A stretch of DNA of 64,000 nt. Origin: Paracidovorax sp031843945 (GTDB lineage Bacteria > Pseudomonadota > Gammaproteobacteria > Burkholderiales > Burkholderiaceae_C). The stretch is from contig NZ_JAVTJJ010000005.1 in NCBI RefSeq assembly GCF_031843945.1, positions 124,001 through 188,000 on the forward strand, written 5' to 3'. The translations under genes and the position numbers were made by a program. Below are positions 51,217-61,651 of the stretch, piece after piece; position 1 is the first letter of the stretch; every line of letters starts with the position of its first letter. The notes beneath the pieces were generated by a model. It did no database searches, was not told the origin of the DNA, and worked only from the letters and a program-made list of their open reading frames with translations.

Positions 51217-52629
51217 ATGCCTTCTGTCTCGCCCAGCACCGAAACATCCGCGCCGCCCGCAGCCCTGCTGCGCCGCCAGCCGTCCCTGACCTGGCGGTTG
51301 CTGTACTGGACGCTGGGCGCGCTGGTGCTGGTCTGGGCCAGCTTCGTCGCCATGGCCTACCAGACCGGCGTGCACGAGGCGGACGAGCTGACCGACGGTC
51401 ACCTGGCCAGCGTGGCGGCCCTGCTGCTGAACCTCGCGCCCGGCTCGGTGGTGGATTCCGCACGCGCCACGCAGCGGACCGACATGCCGTGGCTGAAGGC
51501 GCACGACTACCAGCAGTCGCTCAGCGTGTCGCAGTGGGACGCCACCGGGCGCCTGCTCACCCACACCGGCAGCGCGCCGCTGCCTCCGTTCGAGGCGCCC
51601 GAGGGCTTTGCCGACCTGCAACTGGGCCAGCCTTCCGCGCCGGCCTGGCGCGCCTTCTCGCAATGGGACGCGGCCCGCGAGCGCAAGATCATGGTGCTAC
51701 TGGATCTGCAGGAGCGCGACGACCTGGCCGACGACATCGCCGGGCAGATGGTCGAGCCGGGACTGTGGCTGCTGCCCGTGGTGGCGCTGGCCCTGGGGCT
51801 GGCCGTGCGACGCGGGCTGCGGCCGCTGTATTCGCTGTCGGGTGACGTGGCCGCGCTGGACGTGGCCGGCGCGCAGCGCCTGGCCGCACGCACGCCGCTG
51901 CGCGAATTCGCGCCGGTGGTGGCCTCCATCAACACGCTGCTCGACCGGCAGCAGGCGGTGCTGGAGCGAGAGCGCCGGCTGGCCAATGAGGTGGCGCACG
52001 AATTGCGCACTCCGCTGTCCTCGATCGTACTGAACGCCAATGCGTTGGCCGGCGGCCTGCCGGCCGACCAGCACGCCCAGGCGCTGGACCGCATCGCCAA
52101 GGACGCGCTGCGCGCCGGGCATGTGCTGAACCAGTTGCTGGCGCTTGCGCGCACCAGCCGCACCCGGCTGCAGGAATCGGAAACCGTGGACCTGGCGGCG
52201 CTGGCCCGCAGCGTGGGCGCCGACTACGCGCAGGCTGCCTGGGAGCACGGCGGCAGCATTGCCGTGACGGCCGAATCGAATGTCACGGTGCGGGGCAACG
52301 CGGTGCTCCTAGAACTGGCCCTGCGCAACCTGGTGGAAAACGCCCTGCGCCACACGCCCGCTGGCACACGCATCGAAGTGCAGGCCGGTCCGGCGGCCCT
52401 CCGCGCTGAAGCGGGCATGGCTGCGTGGCTGCAGGTGTGCGACGACGGCAGCCGTGCGGGCGCCGCGCCCTGCGCGCCGCCGGTGGACAGCCTGCATCTG
52501 GGCCACGAAATCGTCGCCCGCGTCGCACAGGTGCATGGCGGGCAGTTCGGGCCGGCTGCGGCCCCCGCGCCCTTCACCACCTGCTGGCGCATGACATTGG
52601 CGAATTCCGCTGACATTGCGGCCGGATAA
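51217..52629 (+). CDS. Sensor histidine kinase with atypical ATP-binding region
   Basis: The 470-residue kinase has membrane helices at about 27-47 and 180-200, an H-box NEVAHELRTPLSSI and an N-box NLVENALRHTPAG. The usual G1 box (DNGPG) reads CDDGSRAGAA, and the G2 (GLGLG) reads SLHLGHEIVARVAQVHGG, so ATP-lid residues are changed. The rest of the frame is intact, so this may be a diverged but functional kinase, or a phosphatase-only sensor. A GTG overlapping the regulator stop is an alternative start. Confidence 0.88.
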   Translation: MPSVSPSTETSAPPAALLRRQPSLTWRLLYWTLGALVLVWASFVAMAYQTGVHEADELTDGHLASVAALLLNLAPGSVVDSARATQRTDMPWLKAHDYQQSLSVSQWDATGRLLTHTGSAPLPPFEAPEGFADLQLGQPSAPAWRAFSQWDAARERKIMVLLDLQERDDLADDIAGQMVEPGLWLLPVVALALGLAVRRGLRPLYSLSGDVAALDVAGAQRLAARTPLREFAPVVASINTLLDRQQAVLERERRLANEVAHELRTPLSSIVLNANALAGGLPADQHAQALDRIAKDALRAGHVLNQLLALARTSRTRLQESETVDLAALARSVGADYAQAAWEHGGSIAVTAESNVTVRGNAVLLELALRNLVENALRHTPAGTRIEVQAGPAALRAEAGMAAWLQVCDDGSRAGAAPCAPPVDSLHLGHEIVARVAQVHGGQFGPAAAPAPFTTCWRMTLANSADIAAG

Positions 52630-52720
52630 AATCACGGGTTACCAAGCGGTTACGAAGCCTTGCGGCATCGTGGCCCCGGCCCCGCGGCCCTTCCTTCACC
52701 CCCTTTGAATGGACCCACCC

Positions 52721-53785
52721 ATGCCTCTCGTCTCGATGCGCGAACTGCTCGACCATGCCGCTGAAAACAGCTACGGCATTCCCGCCTTCAACGTGAACAA
52801 CCTGGAACAGGTCCAGGCCGTGATGGAAGCCGCCAAGGAAACCGGTGCGCCGGTGATCCTGCAGGCCAGCGCCGGCGCACGCAAATATGCCGGCGAAGCG
52901 TTCATCAAGCATCTGATTCAGGCTGCGGTCGAGGCCTACCCGAACATTCCGCTGGTCATGCACCAAGACCACGGCCAGAGCCCCCTCATCTGCCAGGGCG
53001 CCATCGACCTGGGCTTCGGCTCGGTGATGATGGACGGCTCGCTGCGTGAAGACGGCAAGACCCCGGCCGACTTCGACTACAACGTCGACGTGACCCGCCG
53101 CGTGGTGGAAATGGCGCACAAGGTCGGCGTGACGGTCGAAGGCGAGCTCGGCTGCCTGGGCAACCTGGAAACCGGCGAAGCTGGCGAGGAAGACGGCATT
53201 GGCGCCGACGTGAAGCTCGACCACAGCCAGATGCTGACCGACCCGGAAGAAGCCGCTACTTTCGTCAAGGCCACCCAGCTGGACGCGCTGGCCATCGCCA
53301 TCGGCACCAGCCACGGCGCCTACAAGTTCAGCCGCAAGCCCACCGGCGACATCCTGGCCATCAGCCGCGTGAAAGAAATTCACCAGCGCATTCCCAACAC
53401 CCACCTGGTGATGCACGGCTCCTCGTCGGTGCCGGCCGAGCTGCTGGCGATCATCAATCAGTACGGCGGCAAGATGAAGGAAACCTACGGCGTGCCGGTG
53501 GAGGAGATCCAGGAAGCTATCAAGCACGGCGTGCGCAAGATCAACATCGACACCGATATCCGCCTGGCGATGACCGGCGCGGTGCGCAAGTTCCTGTTCG
53601 AGAACCCCGACAAGTTCGACGCACGCGAGTGGCTCAAGCCCGCCCGCGAAGCCGCCAAGCAGGTCTGCAAGCAGCGCTATATCGAGTTCGGCTGCGAAGG
53701 CCAGGGTGCCAAGGTCCGGGGCCACAACCTGCAGGTGATGGCCCAGCGCTACGCCAAGGGCGAACTCTCCCAGGTCGTCAACTGA
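52721..53785 (+). CDS. fba: Fructose-bisphosphate aldolase class II, Calvin-cycle subtype
   Basis: The 354-residue zinc aldolase cleaves fructose-1,6-bisphosphate (and may condense sedoheptulose-1,7-bisphosphate). MPLVSMRELLDHAAENSYG is the typical start (a second ATG lies 4 codons upstream). Zn ligands sit in VMHQDHGQS, GELGCLGNLETG and VMHGSSSVP, with the conserved NIDTDIRLAMT. The Calvin-type subfamily commonly occurs in betaproteobacteria. It is transcribed after the two-component genes and ends in a strong terminator before pntAB. Confidence 0.96.
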   Translation: MPLVSMRELLDHAAENSYGIPAFNVNNLEQVQAVMEAAKETGAPVILQASAGARKYAGEAFIKHLIQAAVEAYPNIPLVMHQDHGQSPLICQGAIDLGFGSVMMDGSLREDGKTPADFDYNVDVTRRVVEMAHKVGVTVEGELGCLGNLETGEAGEEDGIGADVKLDHSQMLTDPEEAATFVKATQLDALAIAIGTSHGAYKFSRKPTGDILAISRVKEIHQRIPNTHLVMHGSSSVPAELLAIINQYGGKMKETYGVPVEEIQEAIKHGVRKINIDTDIRLAMTGAVRKFLFENPDKFDAREWLKPAREAAKQVCKQRYIEFGCEGQGAKVRGHNLQVMAQRYAKGELSQVVN

Positions 53786-53850
53786 GAACCTTTTTGCGAT
53801 CTCCCTGCGAGATCGCAAACCAGTTCTGAGGGCACATGCGCCTTCTCTTG

Positions 53851-53886
53851 CAAACCGGCAGCCTTCGCGCTGCCGGTTTTGCTTTG
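53851..53886 (+). terminator. Rho-independent terminator of fba
   Basis: The hairpin AACCGGCAGC / GCTGCCGGTT with a CTTCGC loop is followed by TTTTGCTTTG. It lies 67 bp after the fba stop and separates it from pntA. Confidence 0.85.
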
Positions 53887-54036
53887 TGGGACATTCCCCA
53901 TGTCCCGTGGGTGCGCAATCGTGCAGGATGCGTCTCCATGCAAGCTCATCGCCCGGCAACGCCGTACGAAGAGCGTGCGCTTTGTGCCGCCCCCATACCG
54001 CCCCGTACGGGAGGGCCACATTCCAGGAGACCTTCC

Positions 54037-55641
54037 ATGCAAGCGAGCACCACCCCCACAGCGCAGCGCATAGGCGTCGCGCGGGAAACCTTTGCCGGCG
54101 AAAAGCGGGTGGCCACGGTGCCCGATGCGGTCGAAAAGCTCGTTCAACTGGGTTTCTCGGTGGCCATCGAGACCGGTGCGGGCGATGCGGCCCAGTTCAG
54201 CGATGACGCCTACCGCGCCGCTGGCGCCGAGGTTTTGCCCGACGCCGCTGCCCTGTGGGCGGCATCGGACATCGTCCTGAAGGTGCGCCCGCCCAGCGCC
54301 GACGAGGTGGGGCTGATGCGTGCAGGCGGCACGTTGATCGGTTTCGTCTGGCCGGCGCAGCACCCGGCGCTGATGGCGCAACTGGCCGAGAAGGGCGCCA
54401 CGGTGCTGGCCATCGACTGCCTGCCGCGCACGCTGAGCCGCGCGCAGAAAATGGATGCGCTGACCTCCACGGCGAGTGTGTCCGGCTACCGCGCCGTGAT
54501 CGAGGCGGCCAACGCCTTCGGCCGCTACTTCAACGGCCAGATCACTGCCGCCGGCAAGGTGCCGCCGGCCAAGGTGTTCATTGCCGGTGCCGGCGTGGCC
54601 GGGCTGGCCGCCATCGGCACGGCAGCGAACCTGGGCGCCATCGTGCGCGCCAACGACACGCGTGCCGAGGTGGCCGACCAGGTCAAGTCGCTGGGTGGCG
54701 AGTTCGTCAAGGTCGACTACGAGGAAGACGGCGCGGGCGGCGGTGGCTACGCCAAGGTGATGAGCGAGGGCTTCCAGGCCGCGCAGCGCCAGATGTATGC
54801 GCAGCAGGCCCGGGAGGCGGACATCATCATCACCACGGCGCTGATCCCCGGCAAACCCGCACCCCAACTCATCACGGCTGAGATGGTGCAGTCCATGAAG
54901 CCCGGCAGCGTCATCGTGGACATGGCAGCCGAACAAGGCGGCAACTGCGAGCTCACGGTGCCTGGCGAGGCCGTGGTGCGCCACGGCGTGACGCTCATCG
55001 GCTACACCGATCTGCCTTCCCGCCTGGCCCGCCAGTCGTCCACGCTGTATGCCACCAACCTGCTGCGCCTGGTCGAGGAGCTGTGCAAAGCCAAGGATGG
55101 CCAGGCCGTGGTCAACATGGAGGACGACGCGATCCGCGGCCTCACGGTCATCAAGGACGGTACCGTGACCTGGCCAGCGCCGCCGCTCAAGGCCGCCCCC
55201 GTGCCAGCGCCCAAGCCGGCCACGCCCGTGGCGGACAAGAAGGCCGGCCACGGCCATGGCAGCAGCGCCCCGCTGCCAGCCAAGACGCTGGCCATCCTCT
55301 TTGCATGCGCAGCACTGGCCTTCTGGTTCATCGGCGCCTACGCGCCCGCCGCGTTCCTGGGCCACTTCACGGTGTTCGTGCTGGCCTGCTTCATCGGCTA
55401 CATGGTGGTGTGGAACGTCAAGCCCGCGCTGCACACGCCGCTGATGAGCGTCACCAACGCCATATCCAGCATCATCGCCATTGGTGCGCTGGTACAGATC
55501 TCGCCGCCGCAGGCCGGGGTGAACGGGCGACCTGACGGACTGATCCTGTGGCTGGCCTTTGCCGCATTGGTGCTCACGGCCATCAACATGTTCGGCGGCT
55601 TCGCGGTCACGCGGCGCATGCTGGCCATGTTCCGCAAATAA
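54037..55641 (+). CDS. pntA: NAD(P) transhydrogenase subunit alpha
   Basis: This 534-residue subunit of the proton-pumping transhydrogenase (NADH + NADP+ to NAD+ + NADPH) has the NAD(H)-binding dI domain (about 1-380; GVARETFAGEKRVATVPD, FIAGAGVAGLAAIGTAANLG). A Pro/Ala/Lys linker leads to four C-terminal membrane helices. It is a single fused alpha subunit, not split into PntAA/PntAB as in Rhodospirillum. The start has AGGAGA. It is upstream of pntB after a 41-bp gap. Confidence 0.96.
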   Translation: MQASTTPTAQRIGVARETFAGEKRVATVPDAVEKLVQLGFSVAIETGAGDAAQFSDDAYRAAGAEVLPDAAALWAASDIVLKVRPPSADEVGLMRAGGTLIGFVWPAQHPALMAQLAEKGATVLAIDCLPRTLSRAQKMDALTSTASVSGYRAVIEAANAFGRYFNGQITAAGKVPPAKVFIAGAGVAGLAAIGTAANLGAIVRANDTRAEVADQVKSLGGEFVKVDYEEDGAGGGGYAKVMSEGFQAAQRQMYAQQAREADIIITTALIPGKPAPQLITAEMVQSMKPGSVIVDMAAEQGGNCELTVPGEAVVRHGVTLIGYTDLPSRLARQSSTLYATNLLRLVEELCKAKDGQAVVNMEDDAIRGLTVIKDGTVTWPAPPLKAAPVPAPKPATPVADKKAGHGHGSSAPLPAKTLAILFACAALAFWFIGAYAPAAFLGHFTVFVLACFIGYMVVWNVKPALHTPLMSVTNAISSIIAIGALVQISPPQAGVNGRPDGLILWLAFAALVLTAINMFGGFAVTRRMLAMFRK

Positions 55642-55682
55642 CGACAAGAAACGACAAGAACAAAGAGAGGGAGACCCGCACC

Positions 55683-57104
<1,422 letters not shown>

Positions 57105-57245
57105 GCGGCACCATTTGTTGAGGACTTTGGTGCCGGTCTGCACGCCAGCACCACCAATGTCCGCCTCCCCTGCGCCGCAACCTGCATAATTTTCGGGGCG
57201 GCATGGCCGCTACCCATCAACCAACAGATGAAGAGAGGGCGCGCC

Positions 57246-57791
57246 ATGGGGGTCATTCTGCAAATCCTGGGTTTGGTCATCACCTTCACCATGGCCATGG
57301 AGGCGCTGCGGCGCTTTGGCATCGACGTGGGGTGGCTCAATCCGCTCACCTTCTTTCACCGGCGTGCCTGGAAGAAGAAGGTCAACACGCCGCCGCTGTA
57401 TGCCCTGGACCACCCCGTGGACGTGGTCGCGGTGCTGGCGCTGGCGACGGTGCAGACCACGGGCCTGGTCACCGCACAGCAAAAGAGCGGCGTGCAGGCG
57501 CTGCTGAGCCAGCACCTGGGTCTGTCCGATGCCGACGCCAGCGGACTGTGCGTTGCGAGTGCCCACATGCTGCGCAACCGTCCGCTGGCCGTGTCCGAAC
57601 TGCCTGCGGTGCTGGAGCGCAGCGCCGACCGTTTCACTGACTACCACCTGCAGACGCTCAAGACCATCCTGCGGTCTGCCGCCCTGATCGAGCCGCCCGT
57701 CAATGCAGCGCAGCAGGAGCTCATGGACGCCGTAGATGCATATTTCGACAACAAGAAGGCCGCCCAACAGCCGTGGGCCTCGGGCCGCTGA
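57246..57791 (+). CDS. Small membrane-anchored protein of unknown function, TerB-like helical domain
   Basis: The 181-residue protein starts at MGVILQILG, which has GAGAGGG 8 bp upstream; an ATG 6 codons earlier is an alternative. One N-terminal membrane helix (VILQILGLVITFTMAMEAL) is followed by a ~110-residue all-helical domain (LLSQHLGLSDADASGLCVA, ALIEPPVNAAQQELMDAV) that recalls TerB-like folds in length and helix pattern. I do not recognise a family with confidence. It is 141 bp after pntB, possibly a separate unit, with its own terminator. Confidence 0.75.
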   Translation: MGVILQILGLVITFTMAMEALRRFGIDVGWLNPLTFFHRRAWKKKVNTPPLYALDHPVDVVAVLALATVQTTGLVTAQQKSGVQALLSQHLGLSDADASGLCVASAHMLRNRPLAVSELPAVLERSADRFTDYHLQTLKTILRSAALIEPPVNAAQQELMDAVDAYFDNKKAAQQPWASGR

Positions 57792-57804
57792 TTGGCGAGG
57801 CACG

Positions 57805-57838
57805 AGCCCGGTGGCGCAGGAAACGCCCCGGGCTTTTC
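57805..57838 (+). terminator. Rho-independent terminator
   Basis: The inverted repeat AGCCCGGTGGCG / CGCCCCGGGCT with one mismatch/bulge is followed by TTTT, 14 bp after the small membrane protein gene. Confidence 0.7.
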
Positions 57839-57993
57839 AGCTCCGGCGTGGTGGCGGCGGGATCAGGTAACCTTCCGGCCCATCGAGCGAACATGCCGGC
57901 GGAACCGCTCTGCCCGTATCCACCGCTGCCCGTGCCACCTGTGTGCCATGCGGCTGTGGCCCGCAAAAGCTCCGACCAACGAGGATCGTTTTC

Positions 57994-58713
57994 ATGCCCC
58001 TGTCTTTCCGTGCCGGCCGCGCCGCGCTGACCCTGATTGCCGCACTGACCCTGGCCGCCTGCGCGCCGCTGCAGCCCGACCTTCCGCGCGTGGGCCGTGC
58101 CCAGCTCGAGTTGCCGCCGGGCGCAGCGTGGGAGCCGCTGGGCGGCGGCAACGAAGTCATCGACGTGCTGCCTGACGACACCTCCAACGACATTCCACTC
58201 AGCATGGTGGCCCTGGGCCTGCGCGGTCCGGCCAAAGAGTTGCTGGCCGTGATGCTGGTGCAGACCAACAGCTCCAACTACCTTCGCGACACCACCTTCT
58301 GGACGGCGCCGTGCCCGCGCCAAGAAGGCGTGGAGGTGCAGGACGCCACGCAAGGCAGCCCCGTTCGCGTCGACTGCCTGCGCTACAAGCGCCGGGCCGA
58401 CACCGCCAACTACCTGGGCGAGAACCGGCCGGGCGTTGCCGCGTGGATGGCGCGCCACAAGATCGAGCTGCCCAAGCCGTACTCGCACACCTTGTTCCGC
58501 TATGCCGGCACGGGCGGCGCCTACATCGCGGTAGACGTGGTGGCCGACCAACGCCTGCTGCGCCCTGACACGCGCACCAACGAAGAATTTCTGCACGCCG
58601 GACGGCCCGCGCTGGCCTGGGGCGAGCGCCTGGCCGAGGCTGCGCGCCTGAGCACCGGCATGATGGACGGCCGCTTCGTCGTGCCGCCCTTCCCCTACAC
58701 GGTGCCCCGGTAA
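57994..58713 (+). CDS. Putative lipoprotein of unknown function
   Basis: The 239-residue protein has a lipobox LTLAAC. The mature part has two Cys (PCPRQEGVEV, RVDCLRYKRR) that could form a disulphide, and segments such as MLVQTNSSNYLRDTTFW and RPALAWGERLAEAARLSTGM. I do not recognise the family; it has the look of a betaproteobacterial conserved envelope lipoprotein. It stands alone between the small membrane protein and fadD. Confidence 0.75.
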   Translation: MPLSFRAGRAALTLIAALTLAACAPLQPDLPRVGRAQLELPPGAAWEPLGGGNEVIDVLPDDTSNDIPLSMVALGLRGPAKELLAVMLVQTNSSNYLRDTTFWTAPCPRQEGVEVQDATQGSPVRVDCLRYKRRADTANYLGENRPGVAAWMARHKIELPKPYSHTLFRYAGTGGAYIAVDVVADQRLLRPDTRTNEEFLHAGRPALAWGERLAEAARLSTGMMDGRFVVPPFPYTVPR

Positions 58714-58872
58714 GCAGATCCCCCGGTGGGGCGCGTGACTACCATGACCTCTGGGCTGGGCGCGGCCGGAACACCCGGCCAGCGCTAGCGAAAGTACCGA
58801 CGCGCCCAAGCGGCGGGCGCAGAGACAATGCGCAGGTTCCTTTGTGACTAGAAGTAAATTGGAGAGACAAGC

Positions 58873-60555
58873 ATGACCGACCGACCGTGGCTCGCCGCCT
58901 ATCCGCAAGGGGTGCCCGCCGACATCGACGCATCCCAATACCCATCGCTGGTTGCGTTGATGGATGAGGCCTTCCGCCAGTACGCAGACCGCGTTGCCTA
59001 CAGCTTCATGGGCCGTGACGTGACCTACGCCGAGACCGACGCGCAAAGCCGCGACTTGGCCGCGTATCTGCAGGGGCTGGGCCTGGTCAAGGGCGACCGT
59101 GTCGCGCTGATGATGCCCAACGTGCCGCAATACCCCGTGGCCGTGGCCGCCGTGCTGCGCGCCGGCTTTGTGGTGGTCAACGTGAACCCGCTCTACACGC
59201 CACGCGAACTGGAACACCAGCTCAAGGATTCAGGCGCCAAGGCCATCGTCATCATTGAGAACTTCGCCCACGTGCTGCAGGCCTGCATCGCACAGACGCA
59301 GGTCAAGCACGTGGTGCTGGCGACCATGGGCGACCGGCTGGGGTTCCTCAAGGGCCTGGTCGTCAACTACGTGGTGCGCAACGTCAAGAAGCTGGTGCCT
59401 GAGTTCCAGCTGCCCGGCGCGGTGCGCTTCAACGACGCACTGGCCAAGGGTGCAGGCGGCCCGAAGCTGGTGGTGCCCGCCATCCAGCCGGATGACGTGG
59501 CCCTGCTGCAGTACACGGGCGGCACCACCGGTGTGTCGAAGGGCGCCGTGCTGCTGCACCGCAACGTGATCGCCAACGTGCTGCAGTCCGAAGCCTGGAA
59601 CGCCCCCGTGATGGCCAAGGTACCGGCGGGCGAGCAGCCCACCAGCGTGTGCGCGCTGCCGCTCTATCACATCTTCGCGTTCACCGTGAACATGATGCTG
59701 TCGCTGCGCACGGGCGGCAAGACCATCCTCATCCCCAACCCGCGCGACCTGGCCGCTGTGCTCAAGGAGCTGTCGAAGCACACCTTCCACAGCTTTCCTG
59801 CCGTCAACACGCTGTTCAACGGGCTGGCCAACCATCCTGATTTCAACATCGTGAACTGGAAGAACCTGCGCGTGTCCGTCGGCGGCGGCATGGCGGTGCA
59901 GGGCGCCGTGGCCAAGCTGTGGCTGGAAAAGACCGGCTGCCCGATCTGCGAAGGCTACGGCCTGTCGGAGACCAGCCCCTCGGCCAGCTGCAACCCGGTG
60001 ACGGCGACGCAGTTCACCGGCACCATCGGCGTGCCGATTCCCAGCACGCTCATGAAGCTGATCGACGACGAAGGCAACGACGTTGTCGGCGTCGGCCGGC
60101 CGGGCGAGATCGCCATCAAGGGCCCGCAGGTCATGGCCGGCTACTGGCAGCGGCCGGACGAAACAGCCAAGGTGATGACGGCGGACGGCTACTTCCGCTC
60201 CGGCGACATCGGCGTGATGGACGAGCGCGGCTACTTCAAGATCGTGGACCGCAAGAAGGACATGGTGCTGGTCAGCGGCTTCAACGTCTACCCCAACGAG
60301 GTGGAAGAAGTCGTCGCCATGCTGCCCGGCGTGCTGGAATGCGCCGTGGTGGGCGTGCCCGACGAGAAGACCGGCGAGGCCGTCAAGCTGGTCATCGTCA
60401 AGAAAGACCCGACGCTCACGGAAGCCCAGGTCAAGGAATTCTGCAAGGCCAACCTCACCGGCTACAAGCAACCGCGCGTGATCGAGTTCCGCACCGATCT
60501 GCCCAAGACGCCGGTCGGCAAGATCCTGCGGCGCGAGCTGCGCGACAAGAAGTGA
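58873..60555 (+). CDS. fadD: Long-chain-fatty-acid--CoA ligase
   Basis: The 560-residue ATP-dependent acyl-CoA synthetase has the P-loop YTGGTTGVSKGAVLLHRN, GYGLSETSPSASCNP (AMP-binding), RSGDIGVMDERGYFKIVDR and the hinge plus catalytic Lys in the C-terminal KTPVGKILRRELR. Length and motifs fit FadD (561 in E. coli). It supplies acyl-CoA for beta-oxidation or lipid synthesis. It has a GGAGAGA site and is immediately followed by a family 2 repeat. Confidence 0.95.
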   Translation: MTDRPWLAAYPQGVPADIDASQYPSLVALMDEAFRQYADRVAYSFMGRDVTYAETDAQSRDLAAYLQGLGLVKGDRVALMMPNVPQYPVAVAAVLRAGFVVVNVNPLYTPRELEHQLKDSGAKAIVIIENFAHVLQACIAQTQVKHVVLATMGDRLGFLKGLVVNYVVRNVKKLVPEFQLPGAVRFNDALAKGAGGPKLVVPAIQPDDVALLQYTGGTTGVSKGAVLLHRNVIANVLQSEAWNAPVMAKVPAGEQPTSVCALPLYHIFAFTVNMMLSLRTGGKTILIPNPRDLAAVLKELSKHTFHSFPAVNTLFNGLANHPDFNIVNWKNLRVSVGGGMAVQGAVAKLWLEKTGCPICEGYGLSETSPSASCNPVTATQFTGTIGVPIPSTLMKLIDDEGNDVVGVGRPGEIAIKGPQVMAGYWQRPDETAKVMTADGYFRSGDIGVMDERGYFKIVDRKKDMVLVSGFNVYPNEVEEVVAMLPGVLECAVVGVPDEKTGEAVKLVIVKKDPTLTEAQVKEFCKANLTGYKQPRVIEFRTDLPKTPVGKILRRELRDKK

Positions 60556-60690
60556 CCATCCCCCTGAGCGGCTGGGCCGCGCCCCCGTTCTCTTGTGGCG
60601 CTACGCGCATCGGGACGGTGGGCGACGCCAGCGCCGGCACAGTGTCTTGGCGGACTTTGCGCAGCGTCCGCTGGCGTGGTGTGCGCTGGG
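60556..60690 (+). repeat. Dispersed repeat family 2, copy B
   Basis: Immediately after the fadD stop codon the plus strand reads CCATCCCCCTGAGCGGC, then C-rich CCCCCG and GGCGACGCCAGCGC, then a weaker match to the distal end. It is more diverged than the other two copies, but its place and orientation relative to the stop codon are the same. Confidence 0.6.
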
Positions 60691-60706
60691 TTCACAGTTA
60701 TCACCC

Positions 60707-61468
60707 ATGACCACGGCCATCCTCAGCGCATTGCCCGATGAACAGGCGGGGCTGGCCGCCGCGCTGGGGCATGCCCGCCGCACCGTCCACGCCGGGCGCA
60801 TGTTCTGGCAGGGCTCTTTGCACGGGCATGACGTGGTGCTGGCGCTGTCGGGCATCGGCAAGGTGGCCGCGGCCACCACGGCCACGGCCCTCATCGAACG
60901 CTTCGGCGTAGCGCGCATCGTCTTCACCGGCGTGGCCGGTGGCCTGGGTGAAGAAGTAGCGGTGGGCGACGTGGTGGTGGCGCACGACTTCGTGCAGCAC
61001 GACATGGACGCATCGCCGCTTTTTCCGCGCTGGGAAGTGCCCGGCTACGGCCGCACGCGCTGGGGCTGCGACGCCGCACTCACTGCACTGCTGGCCCATG
61101 CCGTCGATGCCTGCCTGCAGCGCATGCCGGCGCCGCTGAATGCGGGCGGCAACGACCACCTGGCCTTGCGTGCACCACGCCGGCACACCGGCCTGGTGGC
61201 CAGCGGCGACGTCTTCGTGGGCACCGCGGCCGGCGCACACACCCTGCGCACATCGCTGGCCCAGGCCGGCCACGAGGTGCTGGCCGTGGAAATGGAAGGC
61301 GCCGCCGTGGCCCAGGTCTGCGCTGACTACGGCGTGCCCTTTGCCGCCATGCGCACCATCTCCGACCGCGCCGACGACACCGCCCACGTCGACTTCGCCC
61401 GCTTCGTCACCGAAGTCGCCAGCCGCTACGCCGACGAGGCCATCGGCGAATTCATGCAAGTGCTATAA
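60707..61468 (+). CDS. mtn: 5'-methylthioadenosine/S-adenosylhomocysteine nucleosidase
   Basis: The 253-residue enzyme hydrolyses MTA and SAH to adenine and thio-sugars. Motifs are ILSALPDEQAGL, LSGIGKVAAATT (catalytic base Glu follows), GVAGGL and AVEMEGAAVAQVC with catalytic Asp near RTISDRADDTAH. It has an extra ~20 residues compared with Pfs. The stop codon TAA lies within the start of a family 1 repeat. Confidence 0.92.
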   Translation: MTTAILSALPDEQAGLAAALGHARRTVHAGRMFWQGSLHGHDVVLALSGIGKVAAATTATALIERFGVARIVFTGVAGGLGEEVAVGDVVVAHDFVQHDMDASPLFPRWEVPGYGRTRWGCDAALTALLAHAVDACLQRMPAPLNAGGNDHLALRAPRRHTGLVASGDVFVGTAAGAHTLRTSLAQAGHEVLAVEMEGAAVAQVCADYGVPFAAMRTISDRADDTAHVDFARFVTEVASRYADEAIGEFMQVL

Positions 61469-61516
61469 ATATAATAGCTGCTTGCGCTTGATGGATAAGC
61501 GCTAGAGGCCGATTTG
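61463..61516 (+). repeat. Dispersed repeat family 1, copy 7
   Basis: TGCTATAAATATAATAGCTG, core GCGCTTGATGGATAAGCGC, then TAGAGGCCGATTTGG. This and copy 3 share the perfect 19-bp core. It supplies the stop codon of the nucleosidase gene. Confidence 0.85.
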
Positions 61517-61555
61517 GCTATAAAACTGCCGGGCTTCGACCACTCTCATCACAAG

Positions 61556-61651
61556 GCATGCCTTCGCCAGCAGACGCCGCAGAACCGGCTTCGCCGGGCT
61601 GAAGGCGTCGTCCCCCTCCGGGGGAAGGCGCGCCAGCGCCTCAGGGGGGCG
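61556..61651 (-). repeat. Dispersed repeat family 2, copy C
   Basis: On the minus strand it starts right after the corA stop with CGCCCCCCTGAGGCGCTGG. A TCCCCC/GGGGGA hairpin and GACGACGCC follow, and it ends near CGGCGTCTGCTGG. It is the shortest and least degenerate copy. Confidence 0.75.

Noticed and set aside
52277..52629. Kinase with changed G boxes as a pseudogene
   Set aside because: The frame is intact, H and N boxes are normal, and a close terminal LGHEIV pattern suggests a conserved variant rather than decay.
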